Source: Tragulus kanchil (taxonomy: Eukaryota > Chordata > Mammalia > Artiodactyla > Tragulidae). From it: a DNA stretch of 64,000 bases. The stretch covers positions 198,396,939 through 198,460,938 of the forward strand of contig JAIOJX010000032.1 of the NCBI GenBank assembly GCA_022376925.1, in the 5' to 3' direction. Below, one piece after another: positions 34,129 through 46,424 of the stretch; position 1 is the stretch's first letter, and every line of letters begins with the position of its first letter. The position numbers and the translations under genes are program-made. A model generated the notes under the pieces. It was not told where the DNA came from, made no database searches, and saw only the letters and a list, made by a program, of their open reading frames with translations.

Positions 34129-36371
34129 GAAATTAACTTGCAAGAACAAAAGCAAGGCCCAGAATAAAGCCTAACAAGATGGAGCAAACTTTCAGATATT
34201 CTCTGAGTAAAATGAATCTTTAATATTTGGCACTGTTACTACCTTAAAATGATATAGTTGATCTTTGAGTTGGTATAGCTTCTGTCTTGTGGAGATAAAG
34301 TTTGTTTGTTTGTGTGTCACCACAATCAGAAAAGTTTACAGAAAGTAAGTTTTAAAGAAAACAATCTATCTGTGATGGATTTGGGATTATATGTAGCTGT
34401 AAACAACAAAACAATAAAGCAAAATAAAAAAAATTTTTTTAAAGAAGTCAATCTGATTGTATTGCTTGGCTGATTAAGTTCTCTCTATAGAGTCATAAAT
34501 GCAGACATCTCAAGGGCTAGAAAAATGTCAACTTATAGACTTCATGAAATTGTGGAGAATTTTGAATATCTGCTTGGGTTGTATAGATCCTCTAATCAGT
34601 ATGCTAAGACATAAAGTTGTTTGCTCTCCTGGACTATTAGCTCATCATGTTTTTAGTATTTTGATGAGATATTTTGGTGTGGGAACACAATCATAAATAA
34701 TACAAATGATCTGAAAAAGCAAAAATAGGAAGCATATTCCAGCCAAAAGAGCTTCTTTCCTAAGTGAGGCATAAAAGCAATACTACAGAATGTATTATTC
34801 CTACTGTCAAAGGAGTAGGTAACTGTGGTTCAAGTTATTGGCCCATAGGCAAGTGGAACACAGACCTATAATTTTTCCCCAGATATTTAAGTATGATGAC
34901 AGGGAATAAAATCTCAACTGTGATATTTGCCAATAATTTCCACTTGGAGTCACATGAGTCCTGGGACATTATGAAGATAATAATTAATATTTCAATTAGA
35001 AAAGAAGAAATTACTTAAGAAATAAGGGAATATATTGATCATTACTTGAGAAGTTCAAAGATAGTGATTCATCCACACCTAGCTGAATTTAGGAGCTAAA
35101 GACATAACAAAGGGAACTGGTCTCTATCTCACTATGATGATTAGTTTTAGGTATCAACCTGACTGGGTCATGAAGCCCACAGGTATTTGGTCAAACATTA
35201 TTCTGGGTTTGCCTATGAGGGTGTTTTAAAATATAATGTCTGACTAGAGTACTATACAGATTAAAAAGAAATTAACTTGCAAGAACAAAAGCAAGGCCCA
35301 GAATAAAGCCTAACAAGATGGAGCAAACTTTCAGATATTCTCTGAGTAAAATGAATCTTTAATATTTGGCACTGTTACTACCTTAAAATGATATAGTTGA
35401 TCTTTGAGTTGGTATAGCTTCTGTCTTGTGGAGATAAAGTTTGTTTGTTTGTGTGTCACCACAATCAGAAAAGTTTACAGAAAGTAAGTTTTAAAGAAAA
35501 CAATCTATCTGTGATGGATTTGGGATTATATGTAGCTGTAAACAACAAAACAATAAAGCAAAATAAAAAAAATTTTTTTAAAGAAGTCAATCTGATTGTA
35601 TTGCTTGGCTGATTAAGTTCTCTCTATAGAGTCATAAATGCAGACATCTCAAGGGCTAGAAAAATGTCAACTTATAGACTTCATGAAATTGTGGAGAATT
35701 TTGAATATCTGCTTGGGTTGTATAGATCCTCTAATCAGTATGCTAAGACATAAAGTTGTTTGCTCTCCTGGACTATTAGCTCATCATGTTTTTAGTATTT
35801 TGATGAGATATTTTGGTGTGGGAACACAATCATAAATAATACAAATGATCTGAAAAAGCAAAAATAGGAAGCATATTCCAGCCAAAAGAGCTTCTTTCCT
35901 AAGTGAGGCATAAAAGCAATACTACAGAATGTATTATTCCTACTGTCAAAGGAGTAGGTAACTGTGGTTCAAGTTATTGGCCCATAGGCAAGTGGAACAC
36001 AGACCTATAATTTTTCCCCAGATATTTAAGTATGATGACAGGGAATAAAATCTCAACTGTGATATTTGCCAATAATTTCCACTTGGAGTCACATGAGTCC
36101 TGGGACATTATGAAGATAATAATTAATATTTCAATTAGAAAAGAAGAAATTACTTAAGAAATAAGGGAATATATTGATCATTACTTGAGAAGTTCAAAGA
36201 TAGTGATTCATCCACACCTAGCTGAATTTAGGAGCTAAAGACATAACAAAGGGAACTGGTCTCTATCTCACTATGATGATTAGTTTTAGGTATCAACCTG
36301 ACTGGGTCATGAAGCCCACAGGTATTTGGTCAAACATTATTCTGGGTTTGCCTATGAGGGTGTTTTAAAAT
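34129..36371. repeat. Doublet 12: direct tandem repeat, unit 1139 bp with noisy filler
   Basis: Copy 1 is 34129-35232 and copy 2 is 35268-36371. Filler 35233-35267 starts with a 15-base exact match to 34070-34084 and then drifts, as an error-rich version of 34070-34128 with many deletions. So copy 2 really begins about 60 bp earlier, with poor base quality. Most of the unit is unassigned AT-rich DNA. Confidence 0.95.
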
Positions 36372-36750
36372 GAAATTATCATTTGAATCATTAGACTGAG
36401 TAAAACAGATTGTTCTTTTTAATGTGAGTGGGCTTCAAGCAATCAGTTGAAGGTCTGATAGAATATAAAGGCTACTTGAGCTGGGATATCAGTCTTTTCC
36501 AGCCTTGTGATTGGAAAAGTGGGTTCTTCTTGCATTTGGAGTCTGCCAGTTTGGGGACTGGAATCTATAGCATCCGCTCTCTAAGTTTTCAGGTCTTTAG
36601 ACTCAAACTGGAACCATAGCTAACCAGCTCTCTTAGCTGGAGACCCAAGTCTACAGCTTGCTGATTGCAGATCATGACTTCTCAGCATCCATCATTGCTT
36701 GAGATGGCTTCTTAATACTGTTTTCTCTGGAGAACCTTGATTAATCTCCC
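36275..36750 (+). mobile_element. Old mammalian interspersed repeat, family not named
   Basis: The stretch from 'GATTAGTTTTAGGTATCAAC' through 'TTTGGTCAAACATTATTCTG', 'AATCAGTTGAAGGTCTGATA' and 'CTCTGGAGAACCTTGATTAA' matches a repeat I know to be widespread in mammals, but I cannot name it with certainty. Further copies, from the doublets: 35136-35232 (partial) and 37359-37834. Confidence 0.6.
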
Positions 36751-37358
36751 TCCTTCTCTATCTCCTTCTATTTCCATGACATTCCTCCATGATGGGAACC
36801 ATGCATGGTAAGAGTGTTACTACCAGTGAGTTTAGGCTTCAACTAACTCAGGTTCAAAATTAAACAAAGTAAACCTAAACCAGAACATGCCTTCCTTTCA
36901 AGCTCAGCAAAATCCCCATTGTATTTAATTCACTCTGAGTCATAGGTAGGCACAGACCTGTACCAAGCAGGCTGGGTAAGAAAATATTATACCAGTCTGG
37001 TTGACTAGGTCTGAGCCACATGCTAAGCTCTTGAGTTAAATATGGACTCAAATCCATCCAAAAGACTAAACAAAGTGATTTTATGGGTTGTGTTCTGCTT
37101 CCCCACAAGATAATGTTAAAATTTTAACCACTCCCATACCTCAGTATATGCCCTTTTCTGGAAATAGGGGAGTCACATGAGTCCTGGGACATTATGAAGA
37201 TAATAATTAATATTTCAATTAGAAAAGAAGAAATTACTTAAGAAATAAGGGAATATATTGATCATTACTTGAGAAGTTCAAAGATAGTGATTCATCCACA
37301 CCTAGCTGAATTTAGGAGCTAAAGACATAACAAAGGGAACTGGTCTCTATCTCACTAT

Positions 37359-37834
37359 GATGATTAGTTTTAGGTATCAACCTGACTGGGTCATGAAGCC
37401 CACAGGTATTTGGTCAAACATTATTCTGGGTTTGCCTATGAGGGTGTTTTAAAATGAAATTATCATTTGAATCATTAGACTGAGTAAAACAGATTGTTCT
37501 TTTTAATGTGAGTGGGCTTCAAGCAATCAGTTGAAGGTCTGATAGAATATAAAGGCTACTTGAGCTGGGATATCAGTCTTTTCCAGCCTTGTGATTGGAA
37601 AAGTGGGTTCTTCTTGCATTTGGAGTCTGCCAGTTTGGGGACTGGAATCTATAGCATCCGCTCTCTAAGTTTTCAGGTCTTTAGACTCAAACTGGAACCA
37701 TAGCTAACCAGCTCTCTTAGCTGGAGACCCAAGTCTACAGCTTGCTGATTGCAGATCATGACTTCTCAGCATCCATCATTGCTTGAGATGGCTTCTTAAT
37801 ACTGTTTTCTCTGGAGAACCTTGATTAATCTCCC
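37359..37834 (+). mobile_element. Old mammalian repeat (doublet copy of 36275-36750)
   Basis: Same element at the offset of doublet 13. Confidence 0.6.
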
Positions 37835-38160
37835 TCCTTCTCTATCTCCTTCTATTTCCATGACATTCCTCCATGATGGGAACCATGCATGGTAAGAGTG
37901 TTACTACCAGTGAGTTTAGGCTTCAACTAACTCAGGTTCAAAATTAAACAAAGTAAACCTAAACCAGAACATGCCTTCCTTTCAAGCTCAGCAAAATCCC
38001 CATTGTATTTAATTCACTCTGAGTCATAGGTAGGCACAGACCTGTACCAAGCAGGCTGGGTAAGAAAATATTATACCAGTCTGGTTGACTAGGTCTGAGC
38101 CACATGCTAAGCTCTTGAGTTAAATATGGACTCAAATCCATCCAAAAGACTAAACAAAGT

Positions 38161-38880
38161 GATTTTATGGGTTGTGTTCTGCTTCCCCAAAAGATAATGT
38201 TAAAATTTTAACCCCACTCCCATACCTCAGTATATGCCCTTTTCTGGAAATAGGGTGACTGTACATGTAGTTCATTAATATAAGGTCATACTAAGGTAAG
38301 GGGGTTCTTTTTTTTATTTTTTGTCTTTTTTTTGGCCGCTTCTATGGATCTTTCATTTATCTATCTTTGTTCTTTTGGCCTATGTGGGCCTCCCATCGCA
38401 GTGGCCTCTCTACTTGCAGAGCACTGCCACGGGGCGCATGCACTCCAGAGCTCTGGCTTGTACCCATTGGTCCAGCAGCTCTGCGGCATGTGGGATCTTC
38501 CCAGGCCAGGGATTGAACTGGCATCCCTTGCACTGCAAGGAGGTGTCCTTACCCACTGGATCACCAGGGAAGCCCTGGTAGGGTGGTTCTTAATCCAGCA
38601 TGGCGGGTGTCTTCCTAAGAAGACAATGGAAGGGGAAGAACATTATGTGATGATGAGGGCAAAGTCTGGAATTATGCAGCTACAAGTCACAGAAGTGCCA
38701 GAAATAGCCAGTCAACTACCAGAAACTAGGAAGAGCCAAGAAAGGATTCTTTCCTTCAGGTTTCAGAAAGTACATATGCCCTGGTAACACCTTGATTTTG
38801 GCCTTCAAGGCTTTATAACAATAAGTCAATAGAGGTCTGCTGTTTTAAAGCCATCCAGCTTGGTACTTTCTTACGGTCAC
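38161..38880 (+). mobile_element. MLT1-type LTR (ERVL-MaLR), split by a SINE
   Basis: The left part, with 'AAAATTTTAACCCCACTCCC', and the right part, with 'TTTCTGGAAATAGG' before the SINE and 'CCTTGATTTTGGCCTTCAAG', 'AAGCCATCCAGCTTGGTAC' after it, follow the MLT1/MST layout on the plus strand. The SINE occupies 38310-38576. Copies: 37080-37168 (left edge only) and 39268-39985. Confidence 0.75.
38310..38576 (-). mobile_element. CHR-2-variant SINE inside the MLT1 LTR
   Basis: A 15-base target duplication flanks it: GGTAAGGGGGTTCTT at 38295-38309 and GGTAGGGTGGTTCTT at 38577-38591. Insertion is therefore later than the LTR. Copy at about 39412-39679. Confidence 0.92.
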
Positions 38881-38883
38881 CCT

Positions 38884-39163
38884 TGTTGTTGTTGTTTAGT
38901 TGCTAAGTCATGTCTCATTCTTTTCAACCCCGTGGCCTGCAGCACACCCAACCTCCCTATTCTTCACTATCTCCCAGAGTTTGCTCAAACTCACGTCCAT
39001 TGAGTCAGAGATGCCATCCAACTAACTCATCCTCTGTTACTTTGTTCTCCTCCTTTCCTCAGTCTTTCCCAGCATCAGGGTCTTTTCCAATGAGTCGACT
39101 CTGCATTCAGTGGCCAAAGTATTGGAGCTTCAACTTTAGCATCAGCATCATAGTCACCCTTGG
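38884..39163 (-). mobile_element. BovB LINE 3' fragment
   Basis: Minus strand: a (GTT)n tail at 38885-38897, then 'GCTCAAACTCACGTCCATTG' and 'CCAAAGTATTGGAGCTTCAA'. 5'-truncated. GTCACCCTT is found on both sides (38876-38884 and 39153-39161), a probable target duplication. Copy at 39987-40266. Confidence 0.88.
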
Positions 39164-39411
39164 GTACTAGTAAAGGTGAAGAGGTTGTTTAATGAAAGGA
39201 ATAGAAAGATATGGCTATCAGAAAATGGATGTTGGGGTAATATAAACTCAAATCCATCCAAAGCTCTGATTTTATGGGTTGTGTTCTGCTTCCCAAAAGA
39301 TAATGTTAAAATTTTAACCCCACTCCCATACCTCAGTATATGCCCTTTTCTGGAAATAGGGTGACTGTACATGTAGTTCATTAATATAAGGTCATACTAA
39401 GGTAAGGGGGT

Positions 39412-39679
39412 TCTTTTTTTTATTTTTTGTCTTTTTGGCCGCTTCTATGGATCTTTCATTTATCTATCTTTGTTCTTTTGGCCTATGTGGGCCTCCCATC
39501 GCAGTGGCCTCTCTACTTGCAGAGCACTGCCACGGGGCGCATGCACTCCAGAGCTCTGGCTTGTACCCATTGGTCCAGCAGCTCTGCGGCATGTGGGATC
39601 TTCCCAGGCCAGGGATTGAACTGGCATCCCTTGCACTGCAAGGAGGTGTCCTTACCCACTGGATCACCAGGGAAGCCCT
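39412..39679 (-). mobile_element. CHR-2-variant SINE (doublet copy of 38310-38576)
   Basis: Same insertion at the offset of doublet 14, with a shorter T tract at its left edge. Confidence 0.88.
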
Positions 39680-39986
39680 GGTAGGGTGGTTCTTAATCCA
39701 GCATGGCGGGTGTCTTCCTAAGAAGACAATGGAAGGGGAAGAACATTATGTGATGATGAGGGCAAAGTCTGGAATTATGCAGCTACAAGTCACAGAAGTG
39801 CCAGAAATAGCCAGTCAACTACCAGAAACTAGGAAGAGCCAAGAAAGGATTCTTTCCTTCAGGTTTCAGAAAGTACATATGCCCTGGTAACACCTTGATT
39901 TTGGCCTTCAAGGCTTTATAACAATAAGTCAATAGAGGTCTGCTGTTTTAAAGCCATCCAGCTTGGTACTTTCTTACGGTCACCCT

Positions 39987-40266
39987 TGTTGTTGTTGTTT
40001 AGTTGCTAAGTCATGTCTCATTCTTTTCAACCCCGTGGCCTGCAGCACACCCAACCTCCCTATTCTTCACTATCTCCCAGAGTTTGCTCAAACTCACGTC
40101 CATTGAGTCAGAGATGCCATCCAACTAACTCATCCTCTGTTACTTTGTTCTCCTCCTTTCCTCAGTCTTTCCCAGCATCAGGGTCTTTTCCAATGAGTCG
40201 ACTCTGCATTCAGTGGCCAAAGTATTGGAGCTTCAACTTTAGCATCAGCATCATAGTCACCCTTGG
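39987..40266 (-). mobile_element. BovB LINE 3' fragment (doublet copy)
   Basis: Copy of 38884-39163. Confidence 0.88.
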
Positions 40267-41167
40267 GTACTAGTAAAGGTGAAGAGGTTGTTTAATGAAA
40301 GGAATAGAAAGATATGGCTATCAGAAAAATGGATGTTGGGGGTAATATAAAAACAAGTATCTTGGTACAGGATTTGCAAATCATTTATGTCGCTTTTAAA
40401 TAAAAACACATCCTGTATATTTATGTATGAAAATGCTATCCGACTAAATAAAACACAAATATTTTGTGTTTAAATGGAATTTATTCAACCTTGTTGTTCT
40501 TATTGAGGCAGAATCTCTGCTTGACAATGACACCTTTTTTTTTCCTATTTTAATAAAAAAGAAAATTGTTACTTAGAAGCAAATATTTCCCAACCTGGAA
40601 TTATGGGCTGTGTAGAAAATAATAAAAAGTCTTTTATATAAAATACATTTAAACTTTTGCCATCCTAAATATAGACTGAATGAGACTATTATTGAAACCT
40701 GGCACTTGGAGCAGTAACAGTGGTGATACGTGAACAGGGCATATTCAGTGTTCCAAAGTGATCATCCTTCTCATTATCCCTCCTGCACACACACTGGATG
40801 AAGTACACCTAACATTTTTAGTGAAAGACATACATTTAAGCAAATTATAGAGCAAGTGACATGAAAATAGGAATGATGTAATTCAATAAATGTGAAATCC
40901 ATTTGTCAAATACTCAATAAGGTAAGCACTTGGGATATTTCACAATTTATTGGAAGATGGCATGCATTTTCTAATTTATTGGATGCTTGCTTCTTTCATA
41001 AAGGTAAATTATATATCATTAATCTTTCTAGGGGGTTGTTGTCCTAGAGCTAATTTACTGATGATTTTTCAGAGAACTAGTATGTAATCAATACAAGAAA
41101 CTAATCAGATAAGGAGTTTATGCTCTCTTTTAAAAACTGTATAATTAGTGGGATATAAACTGTGGAT

Positions 41168-41382
41168 TGGGTTTCACCAATGGCTCAGCAGTAAAGAATT
41201 TGCCTTCAATGCAGGAAACCTGGGTTCTATCCCTGGATCAGGATGATCCCTGGAAGCGGGCATGGCAACCCATTCCAGTATTCTTGCCTGGAGAATCTCA
41301 TGAGAGAGGAGCCTGGAGGGCTACAGTCTATAGGGTCTTAATGAGTCAGACACAACTGAAGCAACGTAGCATGCACATATGC
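41168..41382 (+). mobile_element. Bov-tA SINE
   Basis: Plus strand, with AAACTGTGG on both sides (about 41157-41165 and 41383-41391) as target duplication. Copy at 42271-42486. Confidence 0.88.
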
Positions 41383-42270
41383 AAACTGTGGCTTAGGATA
41401 AAAAGAATTGTATTGAAATAGCATTTATGTCGCCTTTTAAAAAAAAATCATTGAAAAAAGTATCTTGGTACAGGATTTGCAAATCATTTATGTCGCTTTT
41501 AAATAAAAACACATCCTGTATATTTATGTATGAAAATGCTATCCGACTAAATAAAACACAAATATTTTGTGTTTAAATGGAATTTATTCAACCTTGTTGT
41601 TCTTATTGAGGCAGAATCTCTGCTTGACAATGACACCTTTTTTTTTCCTATTTTAATAAAAAAGAAAATTGTTACTTAGAAGCAAATATTTCCCAACCTG
41701 GAATTATGGGCTGTGTAGAAAATAATAAAAAGTCTTTTATATAAAATACATTTAAACTTTTGCCATCCTAAATATAGACTGAATGAGACTATTATTGAAA
41801 CCTGGCACTTGGAGCAGTAACAGTGGTGATACGTGAACAGGGCATATTCAGTGTTCCAAAGTGATCATCCTTCTCATTATCCCTCCTGCACACACACTGG
41901 ATGAAGTACACCTAACATTTTTAGTGAAAGACATACATTTAAGCAAATTATAGAGCAAGTGACATGAAAATAGGAATGATGTAATTCAATAAATGTGAAA
42001 TCCATTTGTCAAATACTCAATAAGGTAAGCACTTGGGATATTTCACAATTTATTGGAAGATGGCATGCATTTTCTAATTTATTGGATGCTTGCTTCTTTC
42101 ATAAAGGTAAATTATATATCATTAATCTTTCTAGGGGGTTGTTGTCCTAGAGCTAATTTACTGATGATTTTTCAGAGAACTAGTATGTAATCAATACAAG
42201 AAACTAATCAGATAAGGAGTTTATGCTCTCTTTTAAAAACTGTATAATTAGTGGGATATAAACTGTGGAT

Positions 42271-42486
42271 TGGGTTTCACCAATGGCTCAGCAGTAAAGA
42301 ATTTGCCTTCAATGCAGGAAACCTGGGTTCTATCCCTGGATCAGGATGATCCCCTGGAAGCGGGCATGGCACCCCACTCCAGTATTCTTGCCTGGAGAAT
42401 CTCATGAGAGAGGAGCCTGGAGGGCTACAGTCTATAGGGTCTTAATGAGTCAGACACAACTGAAGCAACGTAGCATGCACATATGC
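42271..42486 (+). mobile_element. Bov-tA SINE (doublet copy of 41168-41382)
   Basis: Same insertion, with the single-base differences noted under doublet 15. Confidence 0.88.
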
Positions 42487-43231
42487 AAACTGTGGCTTAG
42501 GATAAAAAGAATTAAAACAGAGATATAACTTACACTTGAATATCAGACAGTTCTGACACTGTTTCTCCTGCATCAGGAGCTCCTTTATTTTCTTAGCTGC
42601 TTCTTTCATCTCTTAGCACCCTGCCTCCAGCCAAGTTCCTGTAGTACTCTACCATCACCCTTCTTTCCTACCCTTATTTTAGAAACACCCTCACTCTCGT
42701 CCCCAGGGAACTGTGTTCCTGTTATTTTATTATGCATGACAATTTTTGTATCCCATTTGTTGTAATACCTCTTATCCCCTCTAGCTCTGGGCTTAACATT
42801 TACATAAACAACAGGACCATTAAAACGTTTCCCAAGAGTTCTTTCTTTAAGAGAAATGCCGCCCTCTTTTTATCAATAGGCTCTCATTATAAGCATCTTT
42901 TAAGCGTTCTGTTTTTCATTGCTTCTAATAAAGCCAACTCAGCTCCTGCATTCTGTGCCCCCCCTCCCCACGGCCTCCCGAATACAACTACAAACTCTGG
43001 ATGCAGCACAACAAAGTGCTTGAAAGCACTGAACAAGTAACACATTCTGAAGGGGAACTGGCATTCGGGAGAGGTAAGTGCACTAGGTGAATTTCAAAGT
43101 CTACTCTCATCTTTACATCACTTTTCCTCTTCCCGCTCTTCTTTTTCATTAGTATTTAACTTAGGCAGGTGGCAGGCAGAGACAGGCAGGGAGGTGAAAA
43201 TCTAACAAAACACCCACACTCTTTTGTCTTT

Positions 43232-43400
43232 TTTTTTGACATGCATTATTTTTTTACTAGAAGGATAATTGCTTTACAGAGTTTTGTTGTTTTCTGTCAA
43301 ATATCAGCATGAATCAGCCATACGGATACATATGGGTGGAATGTGGGAGGGGAATGTGAAGGACATTCAAGAGGAAGGAACCATATGTATCCTACATTCT
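43232..43400 (-). mobile_element. L1 3' end fragment
   Basis: The complement of the ruminant L1 3' end: 'GGATAATTGCTTTACAGAG', 'TTGTTGTTTTCTGTCAAATA', 'CATGAATCAGCCATACGGAT'. Copy at 44348-44516. Confidence 0.8.
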
Positions 43401-43462
43401 TTTTGATGTAAAAACCAGAGGACAGAGTTGAACTGCAATTTCTAAAAACCAAGAAAAACTTT

Positions 43463-43745
43463 CAACTGGTCATCTAGTGGTTAAGAATACCCCTGTCAAT
43501 GTATAGAACATGGGTTCAATCCCAGATCTGGGAAGATTCCACATGCCATGGGGCACCGAGGCCCATGCACCACAACACAACTACTTAGCTTTCACACCCT
43601 AGAGCCCATGCTCTGCAACAAGAGAAGCCATTGTGATGAAAAGCCTATGCACCACAGCTGGAGAATAGCTCCCCTGCTTGCCACAACTAGAGAAAGCTCA
43701 CCCATAGCAATGAAGACCCAGGGCAGCTAAAATAAATTAATTAAT
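43463..43745 (+). mobile_element. CHR-2-type SINE
   Basis: Plus strand: head near 'GTCATCTAGTGGTTAAGAA', B box-like 'GGTTCAATCCC', CHR-2 body, tail ending 'AAATAAATTAATTAATG'. Copy at 44579-44862. Confidence 0.85.
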
Positions 43746-44347
43746 GAAACAAAGTTTAAAAAGCAAGAGGAGTAGGGGAGAACCTCAGAAAGAAGAGAGC
43801 CAGAGAGGAGGAGGAGCTGCAAATTCTATGTGTAAACTTTATGCAGCGATCTCCAAAGCACTGATAACAACCTGCATCTGCAATTTGCATTTTAAGTGGA
43901 AGGCAGTCTCCTGGGAGAGAGCCCTTAACTTGTGGGGTCTGATGCTGTCTTTGGGTTGAGTTGAATTGAGCTGAATTGTAGGACATCTGTAGAGCTAGTG
44001 GTAAAAAGACCCTGTCTGTCAGTGTAGGCGGCGTAAGAGATTGCTTCTAATAAAGCCAACTCAGCTCCTGCATTCTGTGCCCCCCCACGGCCTCCAGAAT
44101 ACAACTACAAACTCTGGATGCAGCACAGCAAAGTGCTTGAAAGCACTGAACAAGTAACACATTCTGAAGGGAACTGGCATTCGGGAGAGGTAAGTGCACT
44201 AGGTGAATTTCAAAGTCTACTCTCATCTTTACATCACTTTTCCTCTTCCCGCTCTTCTTTTTCATTAGTATTTAACTTAGGCAGGTGGCAGGCAGAGACA
44301 GGCAGGGAGGTGAAAATCTAACAAAACACCCACACTCTTTTGTCTTT

Positions 44348-44516
44348 TTTTTTGACATGCATTATTTTTTTACTAGAAGGATAATTGCTTTACAGAGTTT
44401 TGTTGTTTTCTGTCAAATATCAGCATGAATCAGCCATACGGATACATATGGGTGGAATGTGGGAGGGGAATGTGAAGGACATTCAAGAGGAAGGAACCAT
44501 ATGTATCCTACATTCT
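44348..44516 (-). mobile_element. L1 3' end fragment (doublet copy)
   Basis: Copy of 43232-43400. Confidence 0.8.
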
Positions 44517-44578
44517 TTTTGATGTAAAAACCAGAGGACAGAGTTGAACTGCAATTTCTAAAAACCAAGAAAAACTTT

Positions 44579-44862
44579 CAACTGGTCATCTAGTGGTTAA
44601 GAATACCCCTGTCAATGTATAGAACATGGGTTCAATCCCAGATCTGGGAAGATTCCACATGCCATGGGGCACCGAGGCCCATGCACCACAACACAACTAC
44701 TTAGCTTTCACACCCTAGAGCCCATGCTCTGCAACAAGAGAAGCCATTGTGATGAAAAGCCTATGCACCACAGCTGGAGAATAGCTCCCCTGCTTGCCAC
44801 AACTAGAGAAAGCTCACCCATAGCAATGAAGACCCAGGGCAGCTAAAAATAAATTAATTAAT
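44579..44862 (+). mobile_element. CHR-2-type SINE (doublet copy)
   Basis: Copy of 43463-43745, with one extra A in the tail. Confidence 0.85.
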
Positions 44863-45099
44863 GAAACAAAGTTTAAAAAGCAAGAGGAGTAGGGGAGAAC
44901 CTCAGAAAGAAGAGAGCCAGAGAGGAGGAGGAGCTGCAAATTCTATGTGTAAACTTTATGCAGCGATCTCCAAAGCACTGATAACAACCTGCATCTGCAA
45001 TTTGCATTTTAAGTGGAAGGCAGTCTCCTGGGAGAGAGCCCTTAACTTGTGGGGTCTGATGCTGTCTTTGGGTTGAGTTGAATTGAGCTGAATTGTAGG

Positions 45100-45312
45100 A
45101 CATCTGTAGAGCTAGTGGTAAAAAGACCCTGTCTGTCAGTGTAGGCGGCGTAAGAGATGTGGGTTTGATCCCTGGGTTGAGAAAATCCCCCTGGAAAAGG
45201 GAATGGCTACCCACTCCAGTATTTGAATATCATGTAAGGAGGAGGCTAGCAGGCTGTAGTCCATAGGGTCACACAGAATTAGACTACTGAAGCAGCTTAG
45301 CACACATGCACA
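45100..45312 (+). mobile_element. Bov-tA SINE
   Basis: Plus strand: diverged head at 45100-45160 with 'GGGTTTGATCCCTGGG', tail ending 'TTAGCACACATGC'. A third, truncated copy of its head is at 43983-44039, and a full copy at 46214-46424. Confidence 0.8.
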
Positions 45313-45994
45313 TAGAGCACTCAGCTGGTGATGTAGCCTTGTGTGTTTAAATGTGTGAGAAACCCTTCCCATCTCCTTGCATGGGAATTGGTTCTAGAAC
45401 ATGTCAATTGCAATTTTTATTCAACTTTGTTATGTGTATGAAAACCTGTTTTTTTTCTGCATTAAAAAATTCTTATGAACAATTTGTATAAAGTCAAGGA
45501 ATACTGTCTAAAACCCAGTAAGAATGGCTCAATACTAGATAAATAGAAAATTTTTTAAAACTGGAGAAGATGTCTATATGAATTTCATGGAAATCTAGTA
45601 TTGTCTACCTACTTAGAATTCTAGGGAAATTTATTCTAAGAAAGTTTATAGTCATAGCAAGACAAGACTGACTGATTGAGTAGCTACCATATTAAAATAA
45701 TCAAGTACTTAAAAAGAATGTTCAACACTTCTGAATTCCTTAGACACAAAAAAGATGTACAGATTTATACTATGTATTCTCAACTTGAAAAACTAGAAAT
45801 AATTAAAGACTAAAATGTGTAAAAAAAAAAACACTACATGAATAACCTAAAAAAAAAAAAAAAAAAACCCACATCTCAAGTGTTGCTTTTTAAAATAATT
45901 TCAGAGTACAGAGTCCTTTCTATATAACATAAAATTCAAACTCCAAAAAATAAAAGTGATAATTTCAACTACATGAAAAATTAAATCCTCCAAA
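45313..45994. other. AT-rich DNA, possibly old L1
   Basis: Contains A-runs at about 45820-45830 and 45850-45867. The style of sequence resembles old L1 coding DNA, but I cannot place it. Copy at 46425-47108. Confidence 0.35.
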
Positions 45995-46213
45995 GTTCAG
46001 AGGTAGGGGAGAACCTCAGAAAGAAGAGAGCCAGAGAGGAGGAGGCTGGGAATTCTATGTGTAAACTTTATGCAGCGATCTCCAAAGCACTGATAACAAC
46101 CTGCATCTGCAATTTGCATTTTAAGTGGAAGGCAGTCTCCTGGGAGAGAGCCCTTAACTTGTGGGGTCTGATGCTGTCTTTGGGTTGAGTTGAATTGAGC
46201 TGAATTGTAGGAC

Positions 46214-46424
46214 ATCTGTAGAGCTAGTGGTAAAAAGACCCTGTCTGTCAGTGTAGGCGGCGTAAGAGATGTGGGTTTGATCCCTGGGTTGAGAAAATCC
46301 CCCTGGAAAAGGGAATGGCTACCCACTCCAGTATTTGAATATCATGTAAGGAGGAGGCTAGCAGGCTGTAGTCCATAGGGTCACACAGAATTAGACTACT
46401 GAAGCAGCTTAGCACACATGCACA
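46214..46424 (+). mobile_element. Bov-tA SINE (doublet copy of 45100-45312)
   Basis: Same insertion at the offset of doublet 17. Confidence 0.8.

Larger units (their letters stand above)
36085..38253. repeat. Doublet 13: direct tandem repeat, unit 1084 bp
   Basis: Copy 1 is 36085-37168 and copy 2 is 37169-38253. It overlaps doublet 12, so the ~287 bp at 34946-35232 occurs three times (also 36085-36371 and 37169-37455). Differences lie near the right end ('CCACAAGATA' against 'CCAAAAGATA' and an extra CC). The join is nearly blunt. Confidence 0.95.
38130..40350. repeat. Doublet 14: direct tandem repeat, unit ~1103 bp
   Basis: Copy 1 is 38130-39245 and copy 2 is 39246-40350. The offset shrinks from 1116 to 1107 to 1103 across the first 250 bp through several deletions in copy 2, then stays at 1103 for the ORF pairs at 38332/39435 and 38910/40013. 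It overlaps doublet 13, giving a third copy of about 120 bp. Confidence 0.94.
40356..42513. repeat. Doublet 15: direct tandem repeat, unit 1103 bp with filler
   Basis: Copy 1 is 40356-41409 and copy 2 is 41459-42513. It starts only 5 bases after doublet 14 ends. Filler 41410-41458 carries 'CATTTATGTCGCCTTTTAAA', a near copy of bases at 40382 inside the unit. In the SINE copy 1 has one C fewer (41249-41255) and reads 'AACCCATTCC' where copy 2 has 'ACCCCACTCC'. About 800 bp is unassigned. Confidence 0.93.
42918..45157. repeat. Doublet 16: direct tandem repeat, unit ~1116-1122 bp
   Basis: Copy 1 is 42918-44039 and copy 2 is 44040-45157. Offset is 1122 at the left edge and 1116-1117 inside: a C-rich run at 42957-42970 is shorter in copy 2, and three single-base changes follow within 90 bp. 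Copy 1 ends inside a SINE. Confidence 0.95.

Noticed and set aside
38332..38787. 151-residue ORF found twice (also 39435-39890)
   Set aside because: Formed by an antisense CHR-2-variant SINE inside an MLT1-type LTR; the second is a doublet copy.
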